This document shows, piece after piece, positions 20,913 to 33,540 of a DNA stretch of 64,000 bases. The notes under the pieces were generated by a model that was not told the origin of the DNA, made no database searches, and was given only the letters and a program-made list of their open reading frames with translations. Location of the stretch: contig OX467088.1 of the NCBI GenBank assembly GCA_950106755.1, positions 2,836,001 through 2,900,000 on the forward strand, in the 5' to 3' direction. The position numbers and the translations under genes were made by a program. Source of the DNA: Climacium dendroides (lineage: Eukaryota; Streptophyta; Bryopsida; Hypnales; Climaciaceae). Within the stretch, counting starts at the first letter, position 1. Every line of letters begins with the position of its first letter.

Positions 20913-23168
20913 TAATCAAGCAATTCAGAATTGAATTGATTAGTAGCTATGTGAATGTTGTGGCAACCTAACTTTTTGATTTTTCTCTCTATCGTGTTCT
21001 GTAACACGGAATTTGGATTGAGTAGACCCGGATTGGCACGGAAGAGGAAAGAAAAGCCAAGAGTTAGAAAGACTAGAAACATAAGCCCTGAAGGAACCAA
21101 ATTAGGGAGCGGAACGGATATCGGAAACGAATCCGGTCTAGTCCCCTAACTAGAGGAACGGATCTAGAATTTGCGACCGGAAAAACGGAAAAAAGTAATG
21201 ATGAGATTTTCGAGGTTTAAAAGAGACTATATTAAGGTTTGTCTGTCATTTGCACTTGGGAGCACCAACGTACTTGACGCGCTCTCAGTGCCTTGAGTTG
21301 TGTCTGCAAATTGAGTGTATTTTTGTGTGAATTGTGCAAAGTCTGAGAGTTGTAAGTGAGCACGCTTGTTTTCTTTACACGGGCGCAGAGATTAGGAAAG
21401 AATTGAGTGTGTGAGCGAGTGGGAAATTGAGAGAGAGGGAAAGGAAGCACCGCGGTACTTGTGCATTGAGCGATTCGGTCAAGGTCGAGGAGTGTGTGTG
21501 AGGAATGGGACGTGCAACTAGGAGAAAAGGGAGGTAGTGATCTAAAAGAGAGACGGATGCCATAGTTAAAGCGCGGACGAAATCAGGTACCAGCGAGCGC
21601 TCAGAGGATAGAAATTAGAGTAAGGAAAGTGGCTCCTTTAGAGCCCAGTAGTGAGCGGGAGAGAGTCGAATTGATGGAGGACCTCTCCGCCATGGGTTGC
21701 GTAGGGTTCCTAGGGAAACCTTGGGGGTTTCGGAACGAGGCAATAGTGAGGGAGCTCATCGAAGGAGCCCCTAACCAGTTCGACAGCACTATCCGACCGG
21801 TTCCATCCATGTGGATTAAGGAGATCTGGAGGAAAGTTTACGATCTGGAAGAAGGCGGCGTGGAACAGGCCAGCCGGAAGGGAGACTTCGTGCGAGGGAA
21901 GTTCCGGGGAGCAGCTAACCCCAAGGACGGGTATGCAATTGAGGACTACATCAACGCGCGACATAGACGACTGCTGGAATTCCTAGTCCCGATTCTACAT
22001 CTGGAAAAACCTACCCGGGTGACTTCCACGCTCGGAAACGCGATCTTTGGAGCCTTGTGTAGCGATTAGTCGGACCAGTATTCCTCCAATTAGTCCTTAA
22101 TTCACACCAAAGGCCTTCTTAGAGTAAACCGCTTCGGAATCGTTCCCACGAGGACTTGTGGATTACAGTTTCATAGGCTATCCCGGTCTAAGCACTCACT
22201 TTTCTCTCCGTCAGACTACTTCCGGACTTTAGGTCAGGTCCGGACATTAGTGTCGGGTGGGTTCCGGAAGGATCCGGAAACCCGTTTCAATGTCCCTTCC
22301 AGAATCCTTGGGTTTGGATGACGAGTGGCCAGATCCCCCGTTCGGATGCTTACCGTGTCTGGAAACACGCTCTCTTTCACTCTCCCTCTTTCTCTCTCTC
22401 TCTAATACTAACAACAACCTAACTCTTCAGGGACCGGAAGTGTCCTCCTGTTCCGTCGCCTCATGAATCTGGAAACTCTTTCGGATTAGGTCACATAGGG
22501 ACGGTCAAGAACTACAACGACATTCAAACCTTTAACCAAACACTGAGCCTGCTATCGACCGGCTGGTTTCTCCTGTACTTTCTTGGGCTTACGCCGGAGC
22601 TTAACTCTGTTCTACGAGGAATTCCGGCAATCCGGAATTCGGGCACGTCCAGCAATACCTCTGTACACAGAAGTTTGCTAGTAGCCTCTCAGATACCCCT
22701 TTTCACCTAGGGCTATATCCTACACGCAAGCTATATCGGCATCCAAGCAGTACTACCCTAACTTTACTGCCGGAACCATCCGGTTGATCTCCCCCTCAAG
22801 TTTAATACATCCGGATACTCTCACAACATCGATTCTTGCCACACAAGATAAGTTCTCAGTCCCGGAAACGCAAGAACGGACTCACACCTTTCACAAACAT
22901 ATACCATATACAAAAAAGATAAGAGGTTGGATATTCCAACACACTTTAGAATTAAACTCCGAAAAAAAGTACAATGCTAAAACTATGAGATGGTTGTGAA
23001 TGACTGAAAAGGTCATGAAAAGTCCTACTTATACTAAAACTAACGTCATCCTAAAAATCCTACAAAGCATTCCTACTGGTTCGCTAGATTTCTAGAAGAT
23101 TCCAGATCCTATTTTTCCGGCTTTGACCGTCGGACTCCAGTATTGCTACTATACTATACTACTGTATA

Positions 23169-25271
23169 CTATTCTTTTGAATCTAGATCTTTAGGAGGAA
23201 CATAGTCCTTCAGAAAATTCAGCTTTACCTCTTTCTGGCTACCCTTCGAAGAAAACAGATTCGGACCCCTTTGGCCCCATCTTGGGATTTCCACAATACT
23301 GGTGTCCCTGTCTACACTCCTAGTCCCGATTACCTGAATGTCCGGACTCCCTCTCGCATCCTTCTGAGTCTTCTTATGACGTGGAGAAGACTGTACCGTC
23401 CGTCCGGCGTGAACTTCCGGAGAAGTACCCGTCAAGTCAATGGTTGGAGTCACCGGCAGCAAGTCTTCACTTCCCGGAGGTACCACTGCTCCCCAGTCCA
23501 CTCCTTTTGGCCTTCCAACTGGTGGTGAAAGTTCCGGATTTACCGGGACCACCGGTGAGACCTCCGTAACCATAGGTTCCGGATTGTTGCTTTCCGGAAC
23601 CACCAAAGTCTGCGCTGACGGGGGAGATTGAGGTGCCGGATCCGACTCTGTGGACGTAATGTACTCCATCATTTCCCTCATCGCGACCCGGGATGTATCC
23701 ATTCGTCTTGCCTACTCCAGTAAGCATTTGACGATAGGAACCCGGCTTGAGCTGGCGACTGCATCGAGGTTAGTTTCAAACAGCCGGGCCTTGTTGATAT
23801 AGTCTGCCGGAACCTCTAGAGAGCTCTGGAGCTGAACTACACTTTCGCATAAGGCCGCTATCTACCGGCGATGAGCTTCTTCTGTAAGTCGAGCTGTCTC
23901 CTTAGCGGTGCGGATGGTGCTCTCTAAACCCACACAGCGGGATTCCGAGTTCCGGACTTGGTCTCGCAACGTCCGGTTTTCCACGCGCAACGCCCCCAAC
24001 TCTGTTACCAAATTCTTCTGTTCTGCTATGAGGAGGTTGTTTTGTTGTTCCGCTGCTACCAATGCATCCGTCCTCCGGAAAATGGCATTCCGGTCGGTTA
24101 GCGCCATCTTCCGGCACACTTGTTTGAGGGCTCCATCATAGTTCTCACAGATCTGGAAGAGATCGTCTACCTGCCACACCAGATGCTGAGCCATCTCCTA
24201 GATGTCTTCTAGGGGCGACCCTCCCAATCGCATGGTTGTCCGATCCTTCTCCTCCACCTCTATCATCCGGGTCCGGGAGGGTCCGGACTCAGCCTGAGTG
24301 GCGACGGTGTGCAATCGTATCGGCCCAACCAGTTGCAAGGATGGTTGGACTCCCTTCGGAATAGGTCCGGTTTCCGTTTTTACCTCCTGAATCTCTTTTT
24401 GTGGTTCCGGTGTAGGAGACTCCTCTGACGGACTTACCGGCGGCGTCCTATTCCGCCGTTTCCTCTTCTTTAGCAGAGAGACCGGTTCCTCTTCCTCAGT
24501 GTTCTCATCGTCCGGTCTGTCTCGGGTCGAGGGCTCCTCTCCTCCGTACTGTTGAAGTTGGACTAGGTCCTGATACGCACTCTCCTCATTCGCCTTGAGT
24601 AGAGAGTGGTGGGCGTACAAATGAGACAAATATGCCGGAAGAGGACTCTGGCTCTTCTTTCCAGACCGGAGGGCACGCACTAAGTCTCCGACTAGCTCGT
24701 GGATGATGGCTACCCAGTCCATCATCATCTTTCCCTGAAGGTTCTCCAAGATGGCGGAGGCTACCTTCGCTACTACTCGCCGCGGCTTGGTGGGATGGAG
24801 GATAGGGTTGAGAAACGCTACCACATCCCGGTACTCCGGATTCACCAAGTCGGAAACCTGGTTACCTTCCTTCGGATTGACGGGCGCCCGGAACTCTCCC
24901 TCCATCACCTCCTGGTTCTTCTCCATGACCTTGTCCGGCGCCTCCCGGAACTTATAGACAGCTCGCCAAGTGTTCACCGTCCACTGGTCTGGTTTCGCCC
25001 GAATGGTGGTATCTAAGATACCACTTTCCGGACGAAGTATGTCCGAAACTAGGCTCTCCTCTCGGATTCCCCACGGCACTTCTAGGAGTCCGTCACACCC
25101 CATGTTGCGGAGATGCTCCCGTAGGCGCACCAGCCGGTCCTCCTCCGTCGGAACCTCCGGAACCACCTTCATCACCGGGATGGTCCTTGGTCTAGGTACA
25201 AGTGCCGGCGCCTCGTCCTCTGAATCCTCAGGCAAGTCCTTCAACTTCCGCCGGCTTGCCCTAGAAGCCAT
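23169..25271 (-). pseudogene. A-family LTR-encoded protein in unit A2 (701 codons, three TAG stops)
   Basis: One frame from ATG at 25271 (MASRASRRKLKDL) to TAG at 23169-23171. In-frame TAG stops are at about 24200-24198, 23864-23862 and 23714-23712. The first is shared with A1 and is followed by GAGATGGCTCAG. The second replaces CAG found in A1 and A4; the third also replaces CAG. Where A1 has its first stop (MEKN-stop-EV), A2 has CAG. Core blocks (MGCDGLLEVPWGI, FLNPILHPTKPRRV), coiled coil, INKARLFETNLD and the PVVPVNPELSPP tail are all present. This is the best copy for defining the family. Confidence 0.8.
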
Positions 25272-25468
25272 TGTGCTCACAATCAATCCTCACACAATCT
25301 CTCCCTAAATCTCTGCTCACAACTGTCACTCCAGTAACCCCTACACGATCGCAACTCATACAGTCCTTCAGTCTACCAGAATTCTAACGAAGCGAGGAAA
25401 ACGGAATACGCCGGCGGAAGAACAAAAGAAAGAGGATAAGTGTGCCCACGGCCGGCTACAGTCCCCCT

Positions 25469-25474
25469 CTTATA
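25469..25474 (-). promoter_or_regulatory. TATA box of unit A2
   Basis: On the minus strand CATATAAGAGGGGGACTGTAGCC matches the A1 and A3 promoters in position and sequence, about 200 bp before the ATG at 25271. Confidence 0.6.
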
Positions 25475-28191
25475 TGGACCCGATGTACGGGACAGGTTTT
25501 GGCGGCAAAACCCTATCCCTAGTACGGATCCGGTTTCCGGTTTAGGGCCGGCGCCGTCATCCGATATCTGGAACTTTCTAGGGTTCCGGATTCTAGGTTT
25601 TTAGCCCTAATGAAATTTTTTTCCGGATCCGGAAATCCGGTTTTCCTAATTTGCCCTAACTTCCTAGGAGAACTCAAAAACTTTCCCTCTGAAGGAGACA
25701 AATTTTGAAGTTTTCCGTCATATGCTAGTATTATGGGTCTAGCATGTGGGATCGCATTCCCACACCCTGAGCGAAGAGAAGCGGATGGATTGGACAATAT
25801 TCATTCAAACGATGGTGAATGTGTTAGTCTCAAATGTGGGAATGAGTAGGGCTACTCCGGTAAGCCCCTACCTTTTCCACCTATACAAGAATCAGAGTCT
25901 CCTGACATTGGAGGAAAACGAGGAATAGAGGGCGCAAATGGCTCTCTGGACGTGCGGTGGATCGGATGAGGAATCCGAGATGGAACCGGATAGCCCGGAA
26001 CTAGAGGAGAAGGGTGAGAACCCTAAGAAGAGGAAAAGGAGGAAGATGACATTCCTTTCAACCGAAGGATGAAGAGGACACCCAATCTGAGAGGGTCTCC
26101 TTCGGAGCTTTGGAAGGATAAGGGACCGGAAATAGTGGAACCGGTCATCCCAAAGAAGCAGGAGCTGGTGGAAGTGGTCAGGCCAAAACTCGTTCCATCG
26201 TCCCTGATTATAGACCTGACAGGTTCATACAACGACCTAATCCGGATTCTCAATACAGTGAGAGCGGATTGGGAAGTGAAGACCACGATGCTGCGTGAGG
26301 TGGCAGATTTGGTAGGAAGCGCTCCAACTAGTTCTCTCTCGGAAGCCGTGGCGAACTGCATCAACAATCCGGATGAAGTGAAGGAGTTGGAGGATAGGTT
26401 GTTGAAGCAGAATATCAATCAATGGGAGACAGACGAGCAGGTGGTCCAGTTGCAAGGAAAAATCCAAAGCTACCGGAAGGACTTGGATGCTAGTCACGAA
26501 CAAGTGAAGGCTGCAATGTCCCTGCAGGAGGAGACCCGGACCGCAATCAACCGGATGACAACAGTAGTAGGGACATCCGATGAGGTAATGGCGAAGGCCA
26601 AATTGTTTGATGAGGGGATACATAAGGATCTGAAACCTTCGGGTACCCGTATCGCTCGCATCTTGGCTGACTTTGCCAGGGAATTAGAAGAGGCAATGAA
26701 GGAATTCCGGAAGGATGCAAAGGGATTAAAGAATACCGTCCGGAAATTCCAGAGTGGGTTAGTCTCTTTATCTGGGATTTCGATCCTGGATGAATTCGAT
26801 GATGTAGAGATATTGGAGGGGAAGTTTGAAACTCCAATATCGAAGGAGAAGGAGGCCGGAAGGACTTCTACTTTAGAAGCTACACGGACGAGGAAAGGAG
26901 TAACTTCTCTTGTAGAACCGGAGCGAGGTCCGAAAGGGGGAGATAAAAGTAGAAATTTGAGTGAGCTCTCCCCCATAGCTACTCCAGATAGTGGTGGACC
27001 CCTTTAGGAGGGATAGGTAGTTAGAAATTAGAGAGTAGGAAATTTTGTTAGATCGAACCTCGTTCCGGAAAGTTAGGAAAAGTTCAGATCTGAAAATCTC
27101 GGCCGGATAAGTGTCGGATTTCCGGGGAGACCTTTTTGTAAATTTTGTATATAATTCAAGTCTCAAGATTGAGACTGGGAGCTTTTCCTTCTTGCATATG
27201 CTGTCTCTTGTGTATTGTCTATTGTTTTCTTTGTCTTCCCAAAGATTGGCCGGATAAGGGAGGGAGAGATTGAGTATAGATGAGTAGAGTGTGAGAGGAT
27301 CTTCTTTTCTTGTTGTCTTCTTGTGATTGCAATCCATGTGAACAGGTTGTAAGTGTTGGGAGTAAGTCAAGACACCTCAGTAGGTTTAAAGTTTATAATT
27401 CCGGGTCAGATAACCAGTGCTAGGCTAGACAGTAAGAGAAAGGATTCTCAAACTGTGCTAGAGCTGCCAGATGGAATGTCTGGATTAGCCTCTGAACACT
27501 TGAGAGGTCTCACCATCTGAAGAAGTAAACGGAAGAATGTTAGATTGTGCTGGTACGGGCAGACGCACTTGTAGCCACTTTAGTTTTGTACGGATTGCAA
27601 AAGGTAATAAGGTCGTTGTAGTAAGTGAGGGTCGTACGGGGGATCTTTGTGTGACCTACAGGCTGAGATTACTTCTAGTTTGCTGTGAAAGATCAAACCA
27701 GATCCTATTAGGATAGGAGAATAGATTGGCTTAGTGAACTTTCCATCACTATAAAAACCGGAAAGGGAGGAGTGTCTACCTCTCTGAAAATAAGTGGAAG
27801 ATTCCGCTGAGGTGCCAATAGAGGCTAAACAGAACCGGAATAGAAGTTGAGGAAAGGAAGCCCTTGGTTAAAGTAGTACGAGATCCGGTCGGAAGTGTGA
27901 GTTCCAGATTAGTTTTTGTAGGTTGTCAATCAAGTTTGATTCGGGTCAGTGTTAGTTTGGACTTGATTAGTTTATAGGAGGATCAGAAAATCATCTGGTA
28001 TTTTGGGAAAAAGGTTGAGAGAGGTATAAAGAAGAATAATGGAATTAAGAAACTTTCCTCAAATCACCTAGTAACACCAAACCCTTCACAAAGTCTCTTG
28101 GGTTCGATCTTTAGAGTCATTTTATTATGCCTTAAAGAGGTTTTTGTGAGCATAATAGGGAATTTCACTTACCCTGTGTTGCGACAAGTGT

Positions 28192-28650
28192 ATACAAAAT
28201 CACACCAGAGCTTGTAAAACAACGTAGCATCAGTATCGAAGCAAGATCAGAGGAACGTAGCATTATATTCTATGCACATGGATACTGTCATCGAGGAATT
28301 GAGACATTCATTTAGAAGCAAACATGACATATCCACAAACATGGACACCGGAACTGCACCAACCATTTGTAAACCGTGGAGGAGGAATCTGGTCACCGTA
28401 TTGTCAGTAGTCGAAGCTTCCGCTGCAGAATGAACTCAACAATCCAGACATCCAAAGACCACATGCGCGGAGAGGACCTGTTGCAGTAGTTGGCTTCTGC
28501 GATTGGAGGGGACCAGGACAACCATAATACAACATCTTCAACAACTTCAACGAGCCAGCACCTACAATGACGGAGCAATGTTGTGATGCGTCGGCAGCGA
28601 TGGATCCCTGGTTCGGCGCGGCCCCGACGTTGAAGCGCAACTTCAATACC
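28192..28650. other. Unassigned DNA between units B1 and C
   Basis: Open frames at 28393-28692 exist on the minus strand but overlap the first bases of unit C and show no recognisable motif. The DNA is likely part of the pogo interior. I see no supported gene. Confidence 0.3.
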
Positions 28651-31365
28651 TGTCGTAGCACAAGAAAGCAAAAATCCTTCTCTAAGGCTCAATATTTCTT
28701 AAAAGAGGCCTTAAAGTGACTCAAATATCGTTCCCACAAAGATTGAATTCCTAAATTCACAATTACCGGAAAATGGTAGAGTGGTGGTCACAAAACACAA
28801 AACCCCAAGCAAAACAATAGACCGGAACTCTACTTGATTTCATTGTTTTCTTGGACAAACACGACCGGATCCCTCCGGTCCAACAATTACTAATACAGGT
28901 TAGACCAGATCTTCCCGATCTAACAACACTGACCGGATCTAATCCGGTTAAACATCCACTTGTTTATCACACAGACTCTCTAACTGGTTGGTTTCCTACC
29001 CCACATTTTTACACTACCTCGTAACTCTCCCAACACTTCTATTCAAATACCTCTAGTAGTTTCCCATATTTACATTTTACAGACCGTAACCGGGATCCAC
29101 GTTTCCACAAATTTAACCTTAACCTCTAGTATTCACATCCGGTCTAGATCTCTACTTGTAACCATATCGAGTTTAACCTCTGAACGAAGAGGAATCTGCT
29201 AATTGGGATTCAAGAAGGAAGCTTAACTCCTACCCTCCGATTTTAAAGTGTCAGAAGTTTCACTATGTGATCAAACTTTTAAAAATAAACTTTCAAATCC
29301 TACAAATGAGAAACAAACCGTCCTCACAACTGGAAAGGAAACGCAGTCGTGTCCAGCAAGTCACGCAAGCCGGTCTAATTCCTCCTAACCAATGCTACAA
29401 CGATAGCCTACTGAGTTAGTCCTAAATCCAGTCTGAACTAACGAGGACCAAAGGGGAAACGAGCGCTGCGGAGGCATGCTAACCCTCACTTCTTCCGGAG
29501 AGTACCCCTCCTCCGTACTTCTTCTGAGTCCATTCCTAGTCCACACTAGAGATCCCTTCTACCTCTATCCACACACGCTAATCCAATACTGGACCAGATA
29601 AACTTAGCATCCGGACACACCTTGTATCCACTTACACTCACTTTACAGTCTGGACTTCCAAAACACGGACAAGTGCCAAGTACACACAACTATGATTTGT
29701 TCAATCACTCCAAGAACAAACCCTCAAGTACTCATGAATATAAGAAAATAAGATAAAGATGCACACCGGGACCAAGCAAGTCCCGGATTTAAATACTGAA
29801 CTAGTCCTTCAAAATCCTATCCTAAAAGTATCCTATCAGCCAATCAAGGCCAAATACGTTTTATTCCCTTACTACTTTCTAGCCTTGTTGACTTTCACTT
29901 AAACTCCCACTACTTCCGCTAAAAGTAAATCTCAGATCCTATAATTACGGACCCGGTCACTTTCCAACTGCTAGTGGCCGTGTCACTCAAAAAATAAACT
30001 TCCTAATTATGTACAACTATCCCAAAATTTTAGGCTTTCACCATCCTATCCTCAAAAATTTACCCTAAGTTACTTCCTAAGTTCTGAACTTCTTCGTGGC
30101 TGGCTTCTTTACGGTTCCGGTCTTCTATCCCTGGCGTGTCTTACCCCGGGCTGCGAGTTTCTTCTTCTTGGTTACTACAGCCTTGGTCGCCCGAGTCTCT
30201 GCCAGTGCTTGATCCGCGTCAGAATACGGCTCTAAGTCTTCCTCAGTTCCAGATTCTTCACCCTCGTCCTCTTCTTCTTCCTCCTCCTCGTCATCGTCCT
30301 CTTGAATTGGCTTCTTTTTCTATGCTGACATAATTGGAGGCTTCTTCTTCTGCGTGGTTGGTGTAGGCTGAACCTTGGCCCTAGCACTCTGAGGAGTGGT
30401 TTCTTCAATTGTTCCACCCTTCCCGGATCCTCATCCTTGAGATCCGGTCTTCCTTTCCAACCTCGACCCGGATTCACTTCCCAAAGCTAACTTGAGTGGG
30501 GTGGAAGGAAATACCTTCTCCTTCTTTGCTGGAGGAGTTGGAGAAACTACAGATGATTCACTTAGGTCGATAAACTTGTTGCTCAGCCCTGGTTTGGGTA
30601 CGTTCTTCTTCTCGGGCGGTTCCGATCTAGATTTCGTCTTTTCTTCATTTGTAGCCTTCACCTCCTCCGATGCTTTCTTCGCCTCGCCTATTGTCTCCAC
30701 TTCTTCGGTCTTCTCCTCCTCAACAGCCTTCACTGCTTCCGTTACATTGAGAGCAATATCTGTTACTTCCCCCCAACAGGGAAGTCATTTCTCCCCTAGG
30801 CTCAAGCAGGATGGGAGAGCTTGGTACGTCCTCCACCTTGTCCTTCGACTAAATTTCTTTTGTGGGTACCAAAAGGGGTGATAGTGCGAGTTTCGTTTTC
30901 GTTTCCGGTTCCTGCTCCCGTTGTCCTCGTTCTTCTACCTCTTCATTACCTCGCGTAGTGGCTCTACTACTGCCTCCATTTTGCGATGGTAGGACACTAG
31001 GGCCATCATTAGGTTTGCTGGAATCTGCTTTCCGGTCTCCATCACCTTTTCGTCAAATAGCATTGCTTTGTTGATGACTTTGCCCGGATTGTCGATGAAC
31101 TCCTAGATCGCCTGAAAATTCTCCGAGGCTGTGTTGGTGAACCTCTTCTGCTAGTCTAGTTCTTCTTTCTCGTCCTCCAACTCTTTCATCAGTTGGTCCA
31201 CCTTATGTGTAGCCTCTCTCAGCTCTCTCTTCACCGCCTCTTTCAATTTCCGGTTCAGCTGGGAAACAAGTTGTTGCGGCTGACTGATCCTCAACAGTTG
31301 GCATAGCTCTTGGATTGTCTCTTGATTCTTCCCGTACTGGACCCGTGTGGGAATCCGGAATCTAG
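28651..31365 (-). mobile_element. Unit C: truncated B-like unit
   Basis: The left edge TGTCGTAGCACAAGAAAGCAA matches the terminus of B2 (TGTCGTAGCACAGAGTAAGC) in the same strand sense, so this is the 3' end of a minus-oriented unit. The next 1.4 kb (28670-30076) is CCGG-rich non-coding DNA, as in B units. The ORF occupies 30077-31365, and homology stops there, so the 5' half of the unit is missing or too diverged to see. Confidence 0.6.
30077..31365 (-). pseudogene. C-family protein, C-terminal half
   Basis: The frame (minus) contains GKNQETIQELCQLL near 31330, a predicted coiled coil (KLKEAVKRELREATHKVDQL), NKAMLFDEKVMETGK (the KAxLF motif), an Ala/Glu/Lys-rich repeat stretch, FIDLSESS (the IDL block), an eight-Glu acidic run near 30270 and a Lys/Arg-rich C-terminus ending KKFRT at 30080. 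Several in-frame TAG/TGA stops interrupt it. It corresponds to the part of B2 downstream of its RVDW block. A nuclear or nucleic-acid-binding tail is suggested by composition only. Confidence 0.55.
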
Positions 31366-31639
31366 AAACGAATCAATGATACAAGAACTAGGCGAGAAAA
31401 ATAGGGAAAATAAAAAAAAATTATAGTAAGTACATGATTTTTGTGTGAGATAATTCGAATTAGGAAATAAGCGTTCCGGCACAACCCGTAGCCGGAACTT
31501 ATCTGGATCCGGAATCTGGATTCACCCGGAACACAGGAACCTACCGTATAGACCTCGTAGCTACGGAAGTAGGATACTATACTATAGTTTTTCTAAGACA
31601 AAACTAAGGCAATTCCAAAAAGGTTCGTTCAAGGGAAAG

Positions 31640-33540
31640 CTCAAATTAGCTTAGTGTGTTAGTTAGCTAATGTCACTTTGTAGGTAAATTATATTGTTAA
31701 TCTTAACGTATTAAGGTATTTGGTATATTTCATATTCTATTTACATATGGGAAAGGAGTTCTCTTTCTAATTTCCGTCCAATTATAAATATAAATTTCTA
31801 ACCACTAAGTCCGTACCAGTCTTATATTAAAATAAAATGTGGAACTAAATGTATAAATTAAGGGAACCTGCATCCACAAATCTCATACTTTGAATTCACA
31901 TAAATATATTACAAAAATATTTGTTTGCAATCTGCATCTCACAATATATATTCAAACTTTGAAGATTCGGTTAAACCGAGAATTCATTAATTATTTTTAC
32001 AATTATCCTTTCAACATCAAAGTCGCTTTAAGCGCTAATGACTCAATTACTTAAAGTAAATGTAACACATATTCTTTTTAGGAATTGAAAACAACCAAGG
32101 ACATCGCTTTAAGCGAATACATTATCACCCAAATGCTTTAAGCAATTCTAAAATTTTCCTTAAGGGATATACAATATGCTTTGTTAAATTATTTAAAGAG
32201 TTTCGAATTCTTTCTTTTTAAAGACTCCGGTCTTCGTTCGATTTTGTGTTCTCCTATCTTAGCTTTAAGCTTCCTCGAGATGCATCACCGAGTTATCTCG
32301 GATCTCCTTTTTTCTCCAATTGCAATACTAACTCTAAATTATGCTTTCTAAATTTACACAACTAAATATAAATTCTAATAAATAAAATAAAATAAATTTA
32401 AATACACATTCAAACATTCAATCATGTACACATGTCTTCAATTGGAATACCATTTATTAATTATATGAATAATCATTCAATATTTAGAATGTACATCATT
32501 TGTTTGTAATTGTTCAATAATTTCTATTCACTAGAAATGTAAAATCATTTTCCAACTCAAAATAAATCTCAATCTTAAGTTTTGTTTTAAACATACATGT
32601 TCATTTGAAATACAAAAAATATTCCAATACTTTAATGAAAATAATTACCAATCAATGGTAAATTATTAAATTTAAAAATAAAATCCAATCTCTGGATCAC
32701 TCAAATCCAAATCACTCCTTGGTTTATAACAATTTCCAATCACTAGAATTATTAAGTCAATCACTAACTTAATATTTTACTTCTCTTCTACTTCAAATTT
32801 TGCTTTGAGCATTGACATAAAAATTCTCTTAAGAGATAAATTATAACCGATGAACAAAATCCACTCAACACATTATCAAATTCTCCTTAAGAGACTCTCC
32901 ATAATAGAATTGCTCAAGGCAATAATCCTCACGATTAAACTTCATGCTTTTAGCAATAAATACCATCACTTAAGTGATTAATCCACACAAAAACGGAATA
33001 ACATCTATGAATCTATAACACAACGCAAGAAAAATGTGACCTCATGTCACTAACACAAGAGAGAATTAAAAAGAGAGAGAATAATGAAAGAAGACCCAAA
33101 CTATATATCACAATCCTTCCTCAAATACTCCTTCCAATCTCTTGATAAAAACCCATCAAAGTCCATAACCGCTCAAGCCAAAAAGTCTTTTCACACTTTA
33201 ACTTCAAATATCATCACATTGACACTTAATTACCCAAAACTTAAAACATATAATCCATTTCACACTAAAAAACAAAATTTAACTAGAAATTAAAATTGTC
33301 TTAACTACATAGCCCCACACTCTATCTTTTGACGTCCTCGTCAAAATTAAGTCTTTCGTCCTTTGTCATGATCATTTTGTTGTCGATGTAACCATTGCTT
33401 GGAATGCTAGTATCCCGTGTTGATTTACTCATCAGACCGCACCTCACGTTGATTTAAACGACCTTGCTTCAAATAAAATTGTTGTAGAGCTCCATGACGC
33501 ACATCCAAGTCATTCACCAAGCATGGATGAGCTCCCGCAA
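31640..33540 (-). mobile_element. AT-rich LTR-retroelement remnant (probable LTR plus end of internal region)
   Basis: On the minus strand, TGTGGGGCTATG begins at 33319 and is preceded by GACGAGGACGTCAAAAGATAGAG, encoding DEDVKR. An acidic DEDV end just before a TG-starting LTR is seen in many plant gypsy elements. The presumed LTR (about 31640-33319) is strongly AT-rich and contains several copies of GCTTTAAGC-like palindromes (about 32020-32160) and AAGAGA-type motifs. The far boundary is a guess. No intact coding sequence. Confidence 0.35.

Larger units (their letters stand above)
22058..25764 (-). mobile_element. Unit A2: 3707-bp TG...CA unit inserted in B1
   Basis: On the minus strand it starts TGTGGGAATGCGATCCCACA (25764 downward) and ends ...CTAATCGCTACA at 22058. 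Flanks are CCTTG (22053-22057) and CCCTG (25765-25769), a 5-bp duplication with one transition. Deleting the unit plus one duplicate rejoins the B1 reading frame, so this is a real insertion with exact ends. It has no pol and no paired LTRs, so it is best read as a solo LTR of an A-family element. The 22058-23168 part is its 3' non-coding region. Confidence 0.85.
21629..27007 (+). pseudogene. B-family unit-encoded protein, split by unit A2
   Basis: The first part (to 22057) has LMEDLSAMGCVGFLGKPWGF, GKFRGAANPKDGYAIEDYI and LEFLVPILHLEKPTRVTSTL, the same core as the A-family protein. The frame continues after A2 at 25770 (EEKRMDWTIF, then SPYLFHLY), then after a stop and frameshift through 26069-27007: a DLTGSYNDLI block, a coiled coil (about 26390-26580), AKAKLFDEGIHKDLKPSGTRIARIL, and a charged tail. 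The start is uncertain: the first open codon is GTG and I see no clear ATG. The conserved order with family A shows common descent. No enzyme motifs. Confidence 0.65.
20959..28186 (+). mobile_element. Unit B1: about 3.5-kb TG...CA unit interrupted by unit A2
   Basis: Starts TGTGGCAACCTAACTTTTTG and ends ...CTGTGTTGCGACA. Five-base flanks are AATGT (20954-20958) and AGTGT (28187-28191), a target duplication with one transition. The same ends bound B2 on the other strand (59762-63209). Without A2 and one duplicated base set it is about 3516 bp. It holds a B-family ORF (21629-27007) and about 1.2 kb of 3' non-coding DNA (27008-28186). It lies in the pogo element. Confidence 0.75.

Noticed and set aside
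28393..28692. Minus-strand open frames of 85-99 codons
   Set aside because: No motif, two overlapping frames, and they cross the defined edge of unit C at 28651.
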